Below are positions 25,011 through 32,458 of a DNA stretch of 64,000 nt, in pieces; within the stretch, counting starts at the first letter, position 1, and the number at the start of each line of letters is the position of its first letter. The position numbers and the translations under genes were made by a program. The notes under the pieces were generated by a model that saw nothing but the letters and a program-made list of their open reading frames with translations, searched no databases and was not told the origin of the DNA. Source of the stretch: Chitinophagaceae bacterium (GTDB taxonomy: Bacteria; Bacteroidota; Bacteroidia; Chitinophagales; Chitinophagaceae); contig JACMLY010000090.1 in the NCBI GenBank assembly GCA_014379345.1, positions 1-64,000 on the forward strand, given 5' to 3'.

Positions 25011-26732
25011 CTACTGAATCAATATTTTTTGTGTAAGGATCTTTTCGTTACCGATCAATCGCACCAGGTAATTACCGGGTTTTAAAGATGGGATTGAATA
25101 ACGAAGATTGCCTGTTCTGGCGCTGATGTTCTGCCGCCATACTTCTTTTCCCTCAAGACTAACCATTTGCACGGTATGATAGGAACCCTGTATAAATAAA
25201 TTCAGCATATTGTTTCTAATAACAGAGGGCGTTACAAAACCTGCCTGAGTGGAATTTGATGGTGCGATCTGAATGATCTTTGAGTACTCAAATTTTCCAT
25301 CGAGGTCCAGTATTCTCAGCCTGTAGTATATTTTTATATTTCCGGAGATGTTATGAGTGAAACGGTAGCTATTACTATTCTTTGCAGTAACGATCCCAAC
25401 CCTGTTAAAGTCAGTTCCATTTGTGCTGGATTCGATTTCATATTGCTGAACATTTATCTCATTCTGTGTTTCCCAGATCAGTTGAGTGCTGCCGTTACCA
25501 GATGATCCGGCAAAGGATATAAGATTTACAGGTACAATATTAGTAGGCGCTACAACCTGGAATAGCCTGCCATTCAGGGTTGTTGCGAATAGTTCGCCAC
25601 TGGCATTTTCACCAAAAGAGGTAATAGAATCGCGAAGGTTTCTGTACATAATTGTATCCCCGGCGGTGCCATTGGGTGGAAGCAACCAAACGTTTGCGGT
25701 GACATAGTCTGCAAAAATGTAGTACCCCAGCAACGCAGGATACGCACTTCCCCGGTAAACATATCCCCCGGTAATAGAGAACCCACCATTAGCCGTGGTG
25801 TGATCATAGTCCAGAACAGGGGTCACATATGTTCCGCCGCAAGGCAGTCGGGGTGAGGGATCGGCATACACACGAGTGCCTTCCATGCAATCCCAGCCGT
25901 AATTGAGATTGGGGGGAGTGATGCCACCTGGAGTCACGGCATTTACCCTATTTACTTCTTCCCATTGGTTCTGACCTACATCCGCAATCCACATATTTCC
26001 ATTTGCACGATCAAAACTCCAACGGAAAGGATTGCGTAATCCGATTGCCCAGATCAACTCGCTTGTCGGAGTGCCTAAATATGGATTATCGGGTGGTATG
26101 GTATAATAGGGAGCGATATCATTTGTGGTCGGGTTGATGCGCAACATTTTGCCTAATAATGAACCAATGTCCTGGGCATTATCCGGTGGGTCCCCTGCAC
26201 CTCCGCCATCGCCCGTTGCGAAATATAAATAGTTATCTGTTCCAAAAGCGAGATGACCGCCATTGTGATTTGAATTATCCGTATGCGGTATTGTGAGCAA
26301 GATTTTCCCCGTTGCAGGATCTGCCGTGTTTGCATTGGCCGGGTCTGTCTTAAATCGTTCCAATACAATATTGCCAGTGTTCACAGCCGTATAATAAACA
26401 TAGAAAAATCCATTAGAAGAATATTGCGGATGAAAAGCAAGACTTAACAAACCTCTTTCTCCGCAACAGGAAATTCTTCCGGCAAGATTTATGAACGGCG
26501 TGGTCACCAGCGTTCCGCCATTATAGATACGAATGGCGCCGGTTTGCTCAACGATAAAAAGCCTGGTGGTTCCGTCGTTGGCAATATCAACGGGCGAACT
26601 AAGTCCTGCATTGACCAGGTCGGTAAATCCGAGATTGATCTGAGAAAAAGAGTGTAAAACGGTCGTTACAAAAAACGAGAGAGTGATGGTTATCTTAAAC
26701 AGATAACCGGGTAACTGGTAAAATTTTGGCAT
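25011..26732 (-). CDS. Exported PQQ-type sugar dehydrogenase with T9SS sorting domain
   Basis: 573 residues from the Met at 26732 (MPKFYQLPG); the Met at 26780 would put 16 extra residues before the signal peptide, so it is less likely. A signal peptide is followed by a six-bladed beta-propeller of the soluble aldose/glucose-sorbosone dehydrogenase family: GERGLLSLAFHP, NHNGGHLAFG with the catalytic His region, ATGDGGGAGDPP, GLRNPFRWSFD, DVGQNQWEEVN, NYGWDCMEG. The last ~75 residues are a type IX secretion sorting domain ending SLKPGNYLVRLIGNEKILTQ. Thus it is exported to the cell surface or medium, where it would oxidise sugars using PQQ. PQQ binding was not proven from residues alone. Confidence 0.92.
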   Translation of the reverse strand: MPKFYQLPGYLFKITITLSFFVTTVLHSFSQINLGFTDLVNAGLSSPVDIANDGTTRLFIVEQTGAIRIYNGGTLVTTPFINLAGRISCCGERGLLSLAFHPQYSSNGFFYVYYTAVNTGNIVLERFKTDPANANTADPATGKILLTIPHTDNSNHNGGHLAFGTDNYLYFATGDGGGAGDPPDNAQDIGSLLGKMLRINPTTNDIAPYYTIPPDNPYLGTPTSELIWAIGLRNPFRWSFDRANGNMWIADVGQNQWEEVNRVNAVTPGGITPPNLNYGWDCMEGTRVYADPSPRLPCGGTYVTPVLDYDHTTANGGFSITGGYVYRGSAYPALLGYYIFADYVTANVWLLPPNGTAGDTIMYRNLRDSITSFGENASGELFATTLNGRLFQVVAPTNIVPVNLISFAGSSGNGSTQLIWETQNEINVQQYEIESSTNGTDFNRVGIVTAKNSNSYRFTHNISGNIKIYYRLRILDLDGKFEYSKIIQIAPSNSTQAGFVTPSVIRNNMLNLFIQGSYHTVQMVSLEGKEVWRQNISARTGNLRYSIPSLKPGNYLVRLIGNEKILTQKILIQ

Positions 26733-26774
26733 AAAAAATAGATTTGGATATCGATTCTTACACAAAAAAAATGC

Positions 26775-26807
26775 CCGCAAAAAAAGGTGCTTAAGAAAGC
26801 ACCTTTT
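26775..26807 (-). terminator. Intrinsic terminator of mdh
   Basis: AAAAGGTGC (minus strand 26807-26799), loop of 8, GCACCTTTT, followed by more T. It lies 22 bp after the mdh stop and before the start of the sugar dehydrogenase. Confidence 0.88.
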
Positions 26808-26828
26808 GCCGAAAAATATTTTCCTGAA

Positions 26829-27758
26829 CTATAAAGTTTTTAATACATCATTCATGCTTCTTACTGCTTCTGCACTTTTACTAAACAGCGCCTGTTCTTC
26901 TGCACTCAGATCGAAGCTTACAATTTTTTCCCAGCCCGATTTTCCGATAACAACGGGAACACCCAGGCAGATATCATTCTGACCGTATTCGTTTTCAAGC
27001 GCCACACAGCACGTAAATAATTTCTTTTCGTCCCTTACAATGCTTTCTACCATTGCCGCTCCCGCAGCACCGGGGGCATACCATGCCGAAGTACCGATCA
27101 GTTTTGTGAGCGTTGCGCCCCCAACCATCGTATCGTTCACAATTTGTTTTTGCTGTTCATCGCTCAGGAACTTGCTCACAGGTAAGCTGTTCCAGGTTGC
27201 CAATCGGATCAATGGGATCATAGTAGTGTCCCCGTGACCTCCCACAACAACGGCATTCAGGTCGGCAGGACTACATCCCAGATGCTGGCTGAGTTGGTAT
27301 TTAAATCTGGCACTGTCCAGTGCACCGCCCATTCCGATAATACGATGCTTAGCCAGGCCCGTTGATTTCAATGCCAGGTAAGTCATTGTATCCATCGGAT
27401 TGCTGATAATAATCAGGATGGCATTGGGAGAATATTTCAAAATGTTTTCACAAACACCTTTCACAATGCCTGCATTGGTGCCGATCAGCTCTTCCCGCGT
27501 CATCCCGGGTTTGCGCGGCAACCCTGACGTAATTACCACAACATCGGAACCTGCCGTTTTGGAATAATCATTGGTACTGCCGCTGATCCGGGTATCAAAA
27601 CCCAGCAAGGCAGCTGTTTGCATCATGTCCTGGGCCTTTCCTTCTGCCAGACCTTCTTTAATATCCAGTAGCACCAACTCTTCACAAAGTTCTTTACGGG
27701 CAATATTATCGGCACAGGTTGCTCCAACAGCACCGGCACCTACTACAGTAACTTTCAT
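26829..27758 (-). CDS. mdh: Malate dehydrogenase (NAD-dependent, LDH-like)
   Basis: 309 residues, the expected length. Rossmann motif VVGAGAVGATCA at 5-16 with D32 at the end of strand 2, giving NAD preference. R82 and R88 in GLPRKPGMTRE contact malate; R151 in LDSARFKYQL and H175 in GGHGDTTMIP complete the active site. It oxidises malate to oxaloacetate in the TCA cycle. Single gene with its own -7 box (27795) and terminator (26775). The sequence is of the tetrameric LDH-like MDH type common in Bacteroidota. Confidence 0.96.
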   Translation of the reverse strand: MKVTVVGAGAVGATCADNIARKELCEELVLLDIKEGLAEGKAQDMMQTAALLGFDTRISGSTNDYSKTAGSDVVVITSGLPRKPGMTREELIGTNAGIVKGVCENILKYSPNAILIIISNPMDTMTYLALKSTGLAKHRIIGMGGALDSARFKYQLSQHLGCSPADLNAVVVGGHGDTTMIPLIRLATWNSLPVSKFLSDEQQKQIVNDTMVGGATLTKLIGTSAWYAPGAAGAAMVESIVRDEKKLFTCCVALENEYGQNDICLGVPVVIGKSGWEKIVSFDLSAEEQALFSKSAEAVRSMNDVLKTL

Positions 27759-27794
27759 TAATTACAGTTTATGTTAGGTAATTATTTGGCGCTG

Positions 27795-27802
27795 CAAAGG
27801 TA
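27795..27802 (-). promoter_or_regulatory. -7 box TACCTTTG upstream of mdh
   Basis: TACCTTTG on the minus strand, 36 bp upstream of the mdh start, matches TAnnTTTG exactly. No clear TTTG at -33. Confidence 0.55.
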
Positions 27803-27811
27803 GGGGAGGGA

Positions 27812-27846
27812 AGTTGAAGTACGAAGTTAGATGTGAGATGTACGAT
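27812..27846. repeat. Heptamer block, 5 units (GTACGAA type)
   Basis: AGTTGAA, GTACGAA, GTTAGAT, GTGAGAT, GTACGAT with exact 7-bp period. Same vocabulary as 19592-19654. Confidence 0.85.
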
Positions 27847-27887
27847 TTAGATGTGGGATTTAGTAACGGAGCTGTTTCATAAAATAA

Positions 27888-27936
27888 AGTATCCAGTATC
27901 CAGTATCTAGTATCTAGTATCCAGTATCCAGTATCT
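27888..27936. repeat. Heptamer block, 7 units of AGTATC(C/T)
   Basis: The cleanest example: AGTATCC x2, AGTATCT x2, AGTATCC x2, AGTATCT. It ends on the base before the stop codon of the thioredoxin-like gene (27937, minus strand). Confidence 0.95.
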
Positions 27937-28446
27937 TCATCGAAACGCCTCCACTAATTTATCTACGGTGACGTTTCCTTCGAAGGTCGTAATAAGATTT
28001 CCTTTCTTATCGTATAGGGCGAGGTAGGGAAGATTTCGTATCCTGTAGAAAGGTTGTATAAAGTATTTAGTATCTCTACCTACCTGAATATTTGGGTAAT
28101 CCTGCAGGTTGTATTTCTTTTCGAAGGCTGCCATTTCTTCCATCGGTTTGTATGTAGTCAGAATGATCTGAATTTTTTTCAAATCATCCATTCTTTTTAT
28201 CATGTCTTCTATCTGGTGCTGGCAATGATGACAATCGGGAAAAAAATACATGATAATAACGGGTTGATTTTTATGCAAATCTTCTTTCGTTATCAGACCA
28301 CTGTCTGATTTCAATAAGGATATTGGCGGTACTACCGGAAAACGTTTGAATGGTGCGGACGTATCCTGCTGTGCGATACCCTGCTCAAAAGCGATACACA
28401 ATACGATCAGAAAAATCAGGTTTTTCAAATTAAAAAGTTTGATCAA
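27937..28446 (-). CDS. Exported thioredoxin-like (TlpA/AhpC-TSA type) protein
   Basis: 169 residues with an N-terminal signal peptide or anchor (LIFLIVLCIAFEQGIAQ). The mature domain is thioredoxin-like: VIIMYFFPDCHHCQHQIEDM holds the CxxC redox pair, and LPYLALYDKKGN carries the typical cis-proline region. It probably reduces or oxidises disulfides in the periplasm. CHHC is unusual compared with CGPC and matches more oxidising or atypical members. It is monocistronic; a seven-unit heptamer repeat begins immediately after the stop. Confidence 0.85.
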   Translation of the reverse strand: MIKLFNLKNLIFLIVLCIAFEQGIAQQDTSAPFKRFPVVPPISLLKSDSGLITKEDLHKNQPVIIMYFFPDCHHCQHQIEDMIKRMDDLKKIQIILTTYKPMEEMAAFEKKYNLQDYPNIQVGRDTKYFIQPFYRIRNLPYLALYDKKGNLITTFEGNVTVDKLVEAFR

Positions 28447-28508
28447 AAATAAATGGAAATCAGGAGCAGGTTATGCATATAACTTCTCTTTAATAAAATA
28501 AAATAAAA

Positions 28509-28539
28509 TTTGGCTATCTACGAAACTTCCGTAGATTTA
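28509..28539 (+). promoter_or_regulatory. Promoter of the blaI-M56 operon
   Basis: -33 box TTTG at 28509-28512, 19-bp spacer, -7 box TAGATTTA at 28532-28539 (one mismatch to TAnnTTTG). The -7 box lies between the two operators. Confidence 0.7.
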
Positions 28540-28552
28540 CGAAAATTTCGTA
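28518..28552. promoter_or_regulatory. Two BlaI-type operators
   Basis: Site 1 at 28518-28534, CTACGAAACTTCCGTAG, imperfect palindrome. Site 2 at 28538-28552, TACGAAAATTTCGTA, perfect palindrome. Both have the TAC...GTA ends of BlaI/MecI operators; the centres are 19 bp apart. They cover the -7 box and end 3 bp before the blaI start, so BlaI should repress its own operon. Confidence 0.85.
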
Positions 28553-28555
28553 GAG

Positions 28556-28915
28556 ATGGATAAGCTGACACCGCAGGAAGAAGATGCCATGCGCGCCGTT
28601 TGGAAAACGGGCGAGGGCAATGTGAAATTGTTCCTCGAAAATATGGACGATCCGAAACCGCCTTATACCACCCTGGCTTCGACCATTAAAAATCTTGAAA
28701 AAAAAGGTCTGCTTGTAAGCCAGCTCGTAGGCAATGCTTACGTGTATACACCCGCTATTTCGGAGGGCGACTACAAAAAATTTTTTATGAGTGGGGTCGT
28801 AAAAAATTATTTCGACAACTCTTACAAGGAGCTGGTGAATTTCTTTGTACAACAAAAAAAACTCAGTCCTAAAGAACTGAAAGATATTATTGATTTGATC
28901 GAAGCAAAGAAGTAG
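28556..28915 (+). CDS. blaI: BlaI/MecI-family transcriptional repressor
   Basis: 119 residues: a winged-helix domain (~4-75: LTPQEEDAMRAVWKTGEG, YTTLASTIKNLEKKGLL) and a helical dimerisation tail. Family repressors bind TAC...GTA dyads and are cleaved or inactivated when the partner M56 sensor is triggered. Two such operators overlap its promoter, and the M56 gene follows 86 bp downstream. In Bacteroidota these pairs are numerous and often not linked to beta-lactams, so the inducer is unknown. The symbol reflects the family, not proven resistance function. Confidence 0.92.
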   Translation: MDKLTPQEEDAMRAVWKTGEGNVKLFLENMDDPKPPYTTLASTIKNLEKKGLLVSQLVGNAYVYTPAISEGDYKKFFMSGVVKNYFDNSYKELVNFFVQQKKLSPKELKDIIDLIEAKK

Positions 28916-28928
28916 AAGTTGGAATTCA

Positions 28929-28956
28929 GGATCCTGGATCCTGGATACCGGATAAA
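28929..28956. repeat. Heptamer block, 4 units of GGAT(CCT/ACC/AAA)
   Basis: GGATCCT, GGATCCT, GGATACC, GGATAAA in the 86-bp gap between blaI and the M56 gene, in the same mRNA. Confidence 0.85.
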
Positions 28957-29001
28957 GAGATGTGACATTATATAATAATTGGTAATCGTAAACTTTTCAG
29001 C

Positions 29002-30759
29002 ATGCCGGTTTTCATTCAATATTTGATAAAGTTATCCATCTGCCTGTCGCTGGTCTGGATATTTTATCAATTGATACTTCGGAGATTGACATTTTACAAT
29101 TGGAATCGCTGGTTCCTGCTCGGATATTCCCTACTTTCCTTTATCATTCCTTTCATCGATATTTCACCAGCCCTTGAGAAGGTTGCATTGGTCGACAACA
29201 GGATAATTCAATCTATACCGGTAATGCAACTGTTTGCCACCGCAAACGAAAACTTTTCAATGGATCAATGGGATTGGGCTTTTATTTTTTTTATTACAGG
29301 TTGCATCATTCTATCGCTCAGATTGACTATACAGCATTTATCCTTTCTTCGGCTTCGTCGTACGGCTAAACTGCTTTTCGAAACACCGGTGAAATTATAC
29401 CAGGTCGACCGCGAAATAATTCCTTTCTCATTTGGAGATGCTATTTTTATCAATCAGCATCACCATACTGGCGAAGATCTGAAGGAGATCATCAGGCATG
29501 AATTTGTGCATGTCAGGCAAAAACATTCAGTAGATATGTTACTCGCCGAATGGATTTGTATTCTGAACTGGTACAATCCATTTTCCTGGCTCATTCGCAA
29601 CGCCATTCGCCAAAATCTCGAATTCATTGCAGATAGCAAGGTTATTCAAAACGGAATCGATAAAAAGCACTACCAATACCTGTTATTAAAAGTGATGGGT
29701 GTTCCGCAATATAACATAGCCACCAATTTCAATTTCACTTCACTCAAAAAACGTATAGCCATGATGAATAAAATAAGAAGTGCCAGGGTAAATCTGGTTA
29801 AATTTCTGTTTATCCTGCCAATAATAGCATTGGTGTTATTATCATTCAGAAACAGGCTGACACACAATGCAAAACCAGCACCAATCGCCCGCAAGTCACA
29901 GATTCAGGATACAATACCCCGTCGCCCCGGTGTGCCGGCGAAAGCCCCATTTCCAAAGAACGTATCTGGCTTTTCTTCTATTAACAACGAGGTGACTGTA
30001 ACATTAAAAGACGGAACGAAAGAAAAATACAATCTTAATAAACCCGAAGAAAAAGCTGCATTCGAAACAAAATATGGCTCATTGCCAGCGCCTCCTGAGC
30101 CACCATCTTCGGTTCTCGCTCCGCCACCTCCATCACCTGCAGGATCAAGTTTGCCGGAAAATGTTTCCGGTATTCATATCAATGATCAAAAGGCCACAAT
30201 AAAACTGAAGAATGGAAAAATAGAGACGTACGATCTTAGAAAGTCCGAAGAAAAAGAAGCTTTCGAAAAGAAATACGGGGATCTTAAGCCTCCGGCTCCT
30301 GTTGCGCCTGCCATTTCACTTTCACCTGTAACCGCATCAGCCGTAACTATTACAAAAGTTGAACCCGTGGTTTCAGTCGATGTTGTTGCCCCTGTGATTT
30401 CGATACCTTCTGTAACGGCTTCGGTGTCCGCTGATCTTATAGACGTAGAACCCGTGTTGCAACCCATATCGCCTGTTGAAGAAATTGAAGAGATCCTGGA
30501 GATCAGCAACCGTACGACAAGCGAACAATTGACGCTCATAAAAAAGCAATTATTCATGAAAGGATATAAGCTTGAGATCGGTAACGTTCATTTCAAAGAC
30601 GGCTCATTGCAATCCATTGAAGGAACGATTGCTGATGAGAACAGCAAGTCGCGATTTGTTGCCGACGATTTCAGCAAACTGATCATTTTAAAAACTAAAT
30701 ACAAGAGCAATAAATCAGGATTTATGATCCGTGTTGTCAGCGGTACTATCAGGTTGTAA
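29002..30759 (+). CDS. M56-family membrane metallopeptidase (BlaR1-like sensor)
   Basis: 585 residues. Four membrane segments (~7-28, 38-55, 90-110, 266-283) frame a cytoplasmic gluzincin domain: zinc ligands H166 and H170 in RHEFVH with catalytic E167, and third ligand E207 in NLEFIADSK. The last 300 residues are extracytoplasmic. They hold two copies of a ~42-residue repeat (about 319-360 and 386-427, NVSG...GT/GK...EEK.AFE.KYG) separated by Pro-rich linkers, then a C-terminal domain resembling a SpoIIQ-like or TonB-like sensor of unknown ligand. It should sense a signal outside and cleave BlaI inside. There is no penicillin-binding domain. Confidence 0.9.
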   Translation: MPVFIQYLIKLSICLSLVWIFYQLILRRLTFYNWNRWFLLGYSLLSFIIPFIDISPALEKVALVDNRIIQSIPVMQLFATANENFSMDQWDWAFIFFITGCIILSLRLTIQHLSFLRLRRTAKLLFETPVKLYQVDREIIPFSFGDAIFINQHHHTGEDLKEIIRHEFVHVRQKHSVDMLLAEWICILNWYNPFSWLIRNAIRQNLEFIADSKVIQNGIDKKHYQYLLLKVMGVPQYNIATNFNFTSLKKRIAMMNKIRSARVNLVKFLFILPIIALVLLSFRNRLTHNAKPAPIARKSQIQDTIPRRPGVPAKAPFPKNVSGFSSINNEVTVTLKDGTKEKYNLNKPEEKAAFETKYGSLPAPPEPPSSVLAPPPPSPAGSSLPENVSGIHINDQKATIKLKNGKIETYDLRKSEEKEAFEKKYGDLKPPAPVAPAISLSPVTASAVTITKVEPVVSVDVVAPVISIPSVTASVSADLIDVEPVLQPISPVEEIEEILEISNRTTSEQLTLIKKQLFMKGYKLEIGNVHFKDGSLQSIEGTIADENSKSRFVADDFSKLIILKTKYKSNKSGFMIRVVSGTIRL

Positions 30760-30776
30760 TCATTAAATAGAATCGT

Positions 30777-31061
30777 ATGAGCAGCTTATTGATTATTTTG
30801 TCAAATTATCCGGTACACTGATGATCCTGTATCTGTTCTATTGGACAGTGTTAAAAGCGTCTCACGTTTTATACCTCGAACAGGTGGTATTTGCTTTGTT
30901 ATTCAATGGCCGTCTTTTTAATTCCGCTCATTGACATCAAACTGTGCTTGAACAATCGCAATTATCAAAACATAGATTTATTCAATGGTTGCCGGTACAT
31001 ACTATCCGCATCAGTCAGCATTTCCGTTTTTCTTCAATTCCCGATTCCTCTTTTGCCTTGA
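30777..31061 (+). pseudogene. Remnant of a second M56 membrane metallopeptidase
   Basis: Frame 30779-30934 reads EQLIDYFVKLSGTLMILYLF YWTVLK, matching the N terminus of the intact M56 protein (FIQYLIKLS...IFYQLIL). After that frame drifts, another frame (30906-31061) resumes with MAVFLIPLIDIKLCLNN, matching FIIPFIDIS of the intact gene. A base is also missing after the ATG at 30777 (ATGAGCAG instead of ATG-GAGCAG). So at least two frameshifts plus loss of the rest. It explains the 364-bp gap before efp and suggests a tandem duplication that decayed. Confidence 0.75.
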
Positions 31062-31082
31062 AACTATTTTCCTGTAGCTTTG
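31052..31082 (+). promoter_or_regulatory. Promoter of efp
   Basis: TTTG at 31052-31055, 19-bp spacer, TAGCTTTG at 31075-31082. A full match to the Bacteroidota consensus. Transcription would start near 31089, giving a leader of about 35 bases. Confidence 0.85.
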
Positions 31083-31123
31083 CCGCCTCAATACACATCG
31101 TACATCTTAAATCGCACATTTTT

Positions 31124-31687
31124 ATGGCAACTACAGCAGACATCAGCAGGGGAATGATCATTAAATTAGATGGCAGTTTATACTCTGTGGTGGAATTTGG
31201 TGAAAATAAAACAGCGCGTGCTGCCGCAAAGGTTTGGGCTAAACTGAAAGGTGTAGACAATGCCCGGAGCATCGAAAAAACCTGGAATTCAGGGGATTCT
31301 ATTCATCCCGTGCGGGTGGAGCGTAAGAATTATCAGTTTCTGTATAAAGATGACAGTGGATACAATTTTATGGATGTGGAAACATTCGAGCAATTCGCGC
31401 TCCAGGAGGCAATGATAGATGCACCGCAGTTTTTGAAAGACGGGCAGGAAGTGACGATGCTTATCAACACTGAGACAGAGCAACCCATGAGTGTTGAGTT
31501 ACCCGATAAAATTGTTTTGCTTGTTACCTATTCTGAACCGGGTCTTCGCGGAGATACTGCCACCCGCACACTAAAACCTGCTACTGTGGAAACCGGGGCC
31601 ACGGTAAACGTTCCCTTATTCGTGAATGAAGGTGAATTCATACGGGTCAATACTAAAACAGGTGAATATGTTGAGCGCGTGAAGTGA
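31124..31687 (+). CDS. efp: Elongation factor P
   Basis: 187 residues from the Met at 31124 (MATTADISRGMI); longer in-frame starts run through the promoter and the pseudogene and are not real. Three EF-P domains: KOW-like (1-65), central OB (~70-125), C-terminal OB (~130-187), with the signature TYSEPGLRGDTATRTLKPATVETGA. EF-P relieves ribosome stalling at polyproline. In the domain-I tip loop, GENKTARAAAKVWA has the same length as the usual Bacteroidota HVKPGKG loop, but the position of the modified Lys carries Arg32. A terminator follows at 31777. Confidence 0.96.
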   Translation: MATTADISRGMIIKLDGSLYSVVEFGENKTARAAAKVWAKLKGVDNARSIEKTWNSGDSIHPVRVERKNYQFLYKDDSGYNFMDVETFEQFALQEAMIDAPQFLKDGQEVTMLINTETEQPMSVELPDKIVLLVTYSEPGLRGDTATRTLKPATVETGATVNVPLFVNEGEFIRVNTKTGEYVERVK

Positions 31688-31776
31688 CCACTGTTATGCT
31701 CGTGATTTTTAGGATTGTTGTGATACTCTCCGATCCGAAGTAATTAAGATATTTTATTTGCCAGAAAGATGCAGAC

Positions 31777-31796
31777 CCGAATTTGTTCGGTTTTTT
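31777..31796 (+). terminator. Intrinsic terminator after efp
   Basis: CCGAA (31777-31781), loop TTTG, TTCGG (31786-31790), then six T. About 90 bp past the efp stop. Confidence 0.7.
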
Positions 31797-31972
31797 ACTT
31801 TTGGTTTCCCAATAATTCTCCTAATCCTCTTAATCCCATAATCATAGTTCGTTTTTCTGTTATGGGTCAAATACCCCTAAATCATATTTAATCGCATAAA
31901 TCGTGGTTTGGTTTTCCTTATCTTAGCCGCCTGTTTCACCAAAAACTAATTCTCATTAAAAACTCTTTTGAC

Positions 31973-32458
31973 ATGGATTTTAAACAAATACAGGAGTTGA
32001 TCAAGATGATCAACAAATCCAATATTGGTGAAGTAACGATTGAAGAAAAGGGATTTAAAGTAACGATCAAACAAAAAGAGGAACCGGTCCAGCATGTATT
32101 TGCCGCGCCGGTGCATCAACCTGTATCGATGTCGCAGGCACAACCGGCGCAGGCTGCATCTACTTTATCGGCAGCTGCTTCAGAAAAACTCAAGGCAACT
32201 GAGTCCGCAGCCGATAATTATATCACCATCAAAAGCCCAATGATCGGTACGTTTTACCGAAGCCAGTCTCCCGGGAAACCTGCTTTTATTGAAGTAGGGG
32301 ATGAGATCACTCCGGGTAAGGTAGTATGCATTATCGAAGCCATGAAACTCTTCAATGAAATAGAAAGTGAAATGAAAGGCAGGATCATTAAAGTATTGGC
32401 AGAAGACGCTTCCCCTGTAGAGTACGACCAGCCTTTGTTTTTGGTAGAACCCGCGTAA
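31973..32458 (+). CDS. accB: Acetyl-CoA carboxylase biotin carboxyl carrier protein
   Basis: 161 residues. An N-terminal helical region with MDFKQIQELIKMINKSNIGE, a flexible Ala/Pro-rich linker (~40-80), and the biotinyl domain with the biotin site K125 in CIIEAMKLFNEIE and the protruding-thumb sequence typical of AccB. It carries carboxybiotin between biotin carboxylase and carboxyltransferase in fatty acid synthesis. Normally accC follows directly; here a four-helix-bundle gene flanked by inverted repeats separates them, the left repeat beginning within the accB stop codon. Confidence 0.96.
   Translation: MDFKQIQELIKMINKSNIGEVTIEEKGFKVTIKQKEEPVQHVFAAPVHQPVSMSQAQPAQAASTLSAAASEKLKATESAADNYITIKSPMIGTFYRSQSPGKPAFIEVGDEITPGKVVCIIEAMKLFNEIESEMKGRIIKVLAEDASPVEYDQPLFLVEPA

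Noticed and set aside
28556..30759. Beta-lactam resistance locus from the blaI-blaR1-like pair
   Set aside because: No beta-lactamase is adjacent and the M56 protein lacks a penicillin-binding domain; BlaI/M56 pairs are general in Bacteroidota.
30944..31123. Longer EF-P with a 60-residue N-terminal extension
   Set aside because: The extension runs through the consensus promoter and the M56 remnant, and the family starts at MATTADISRGM.
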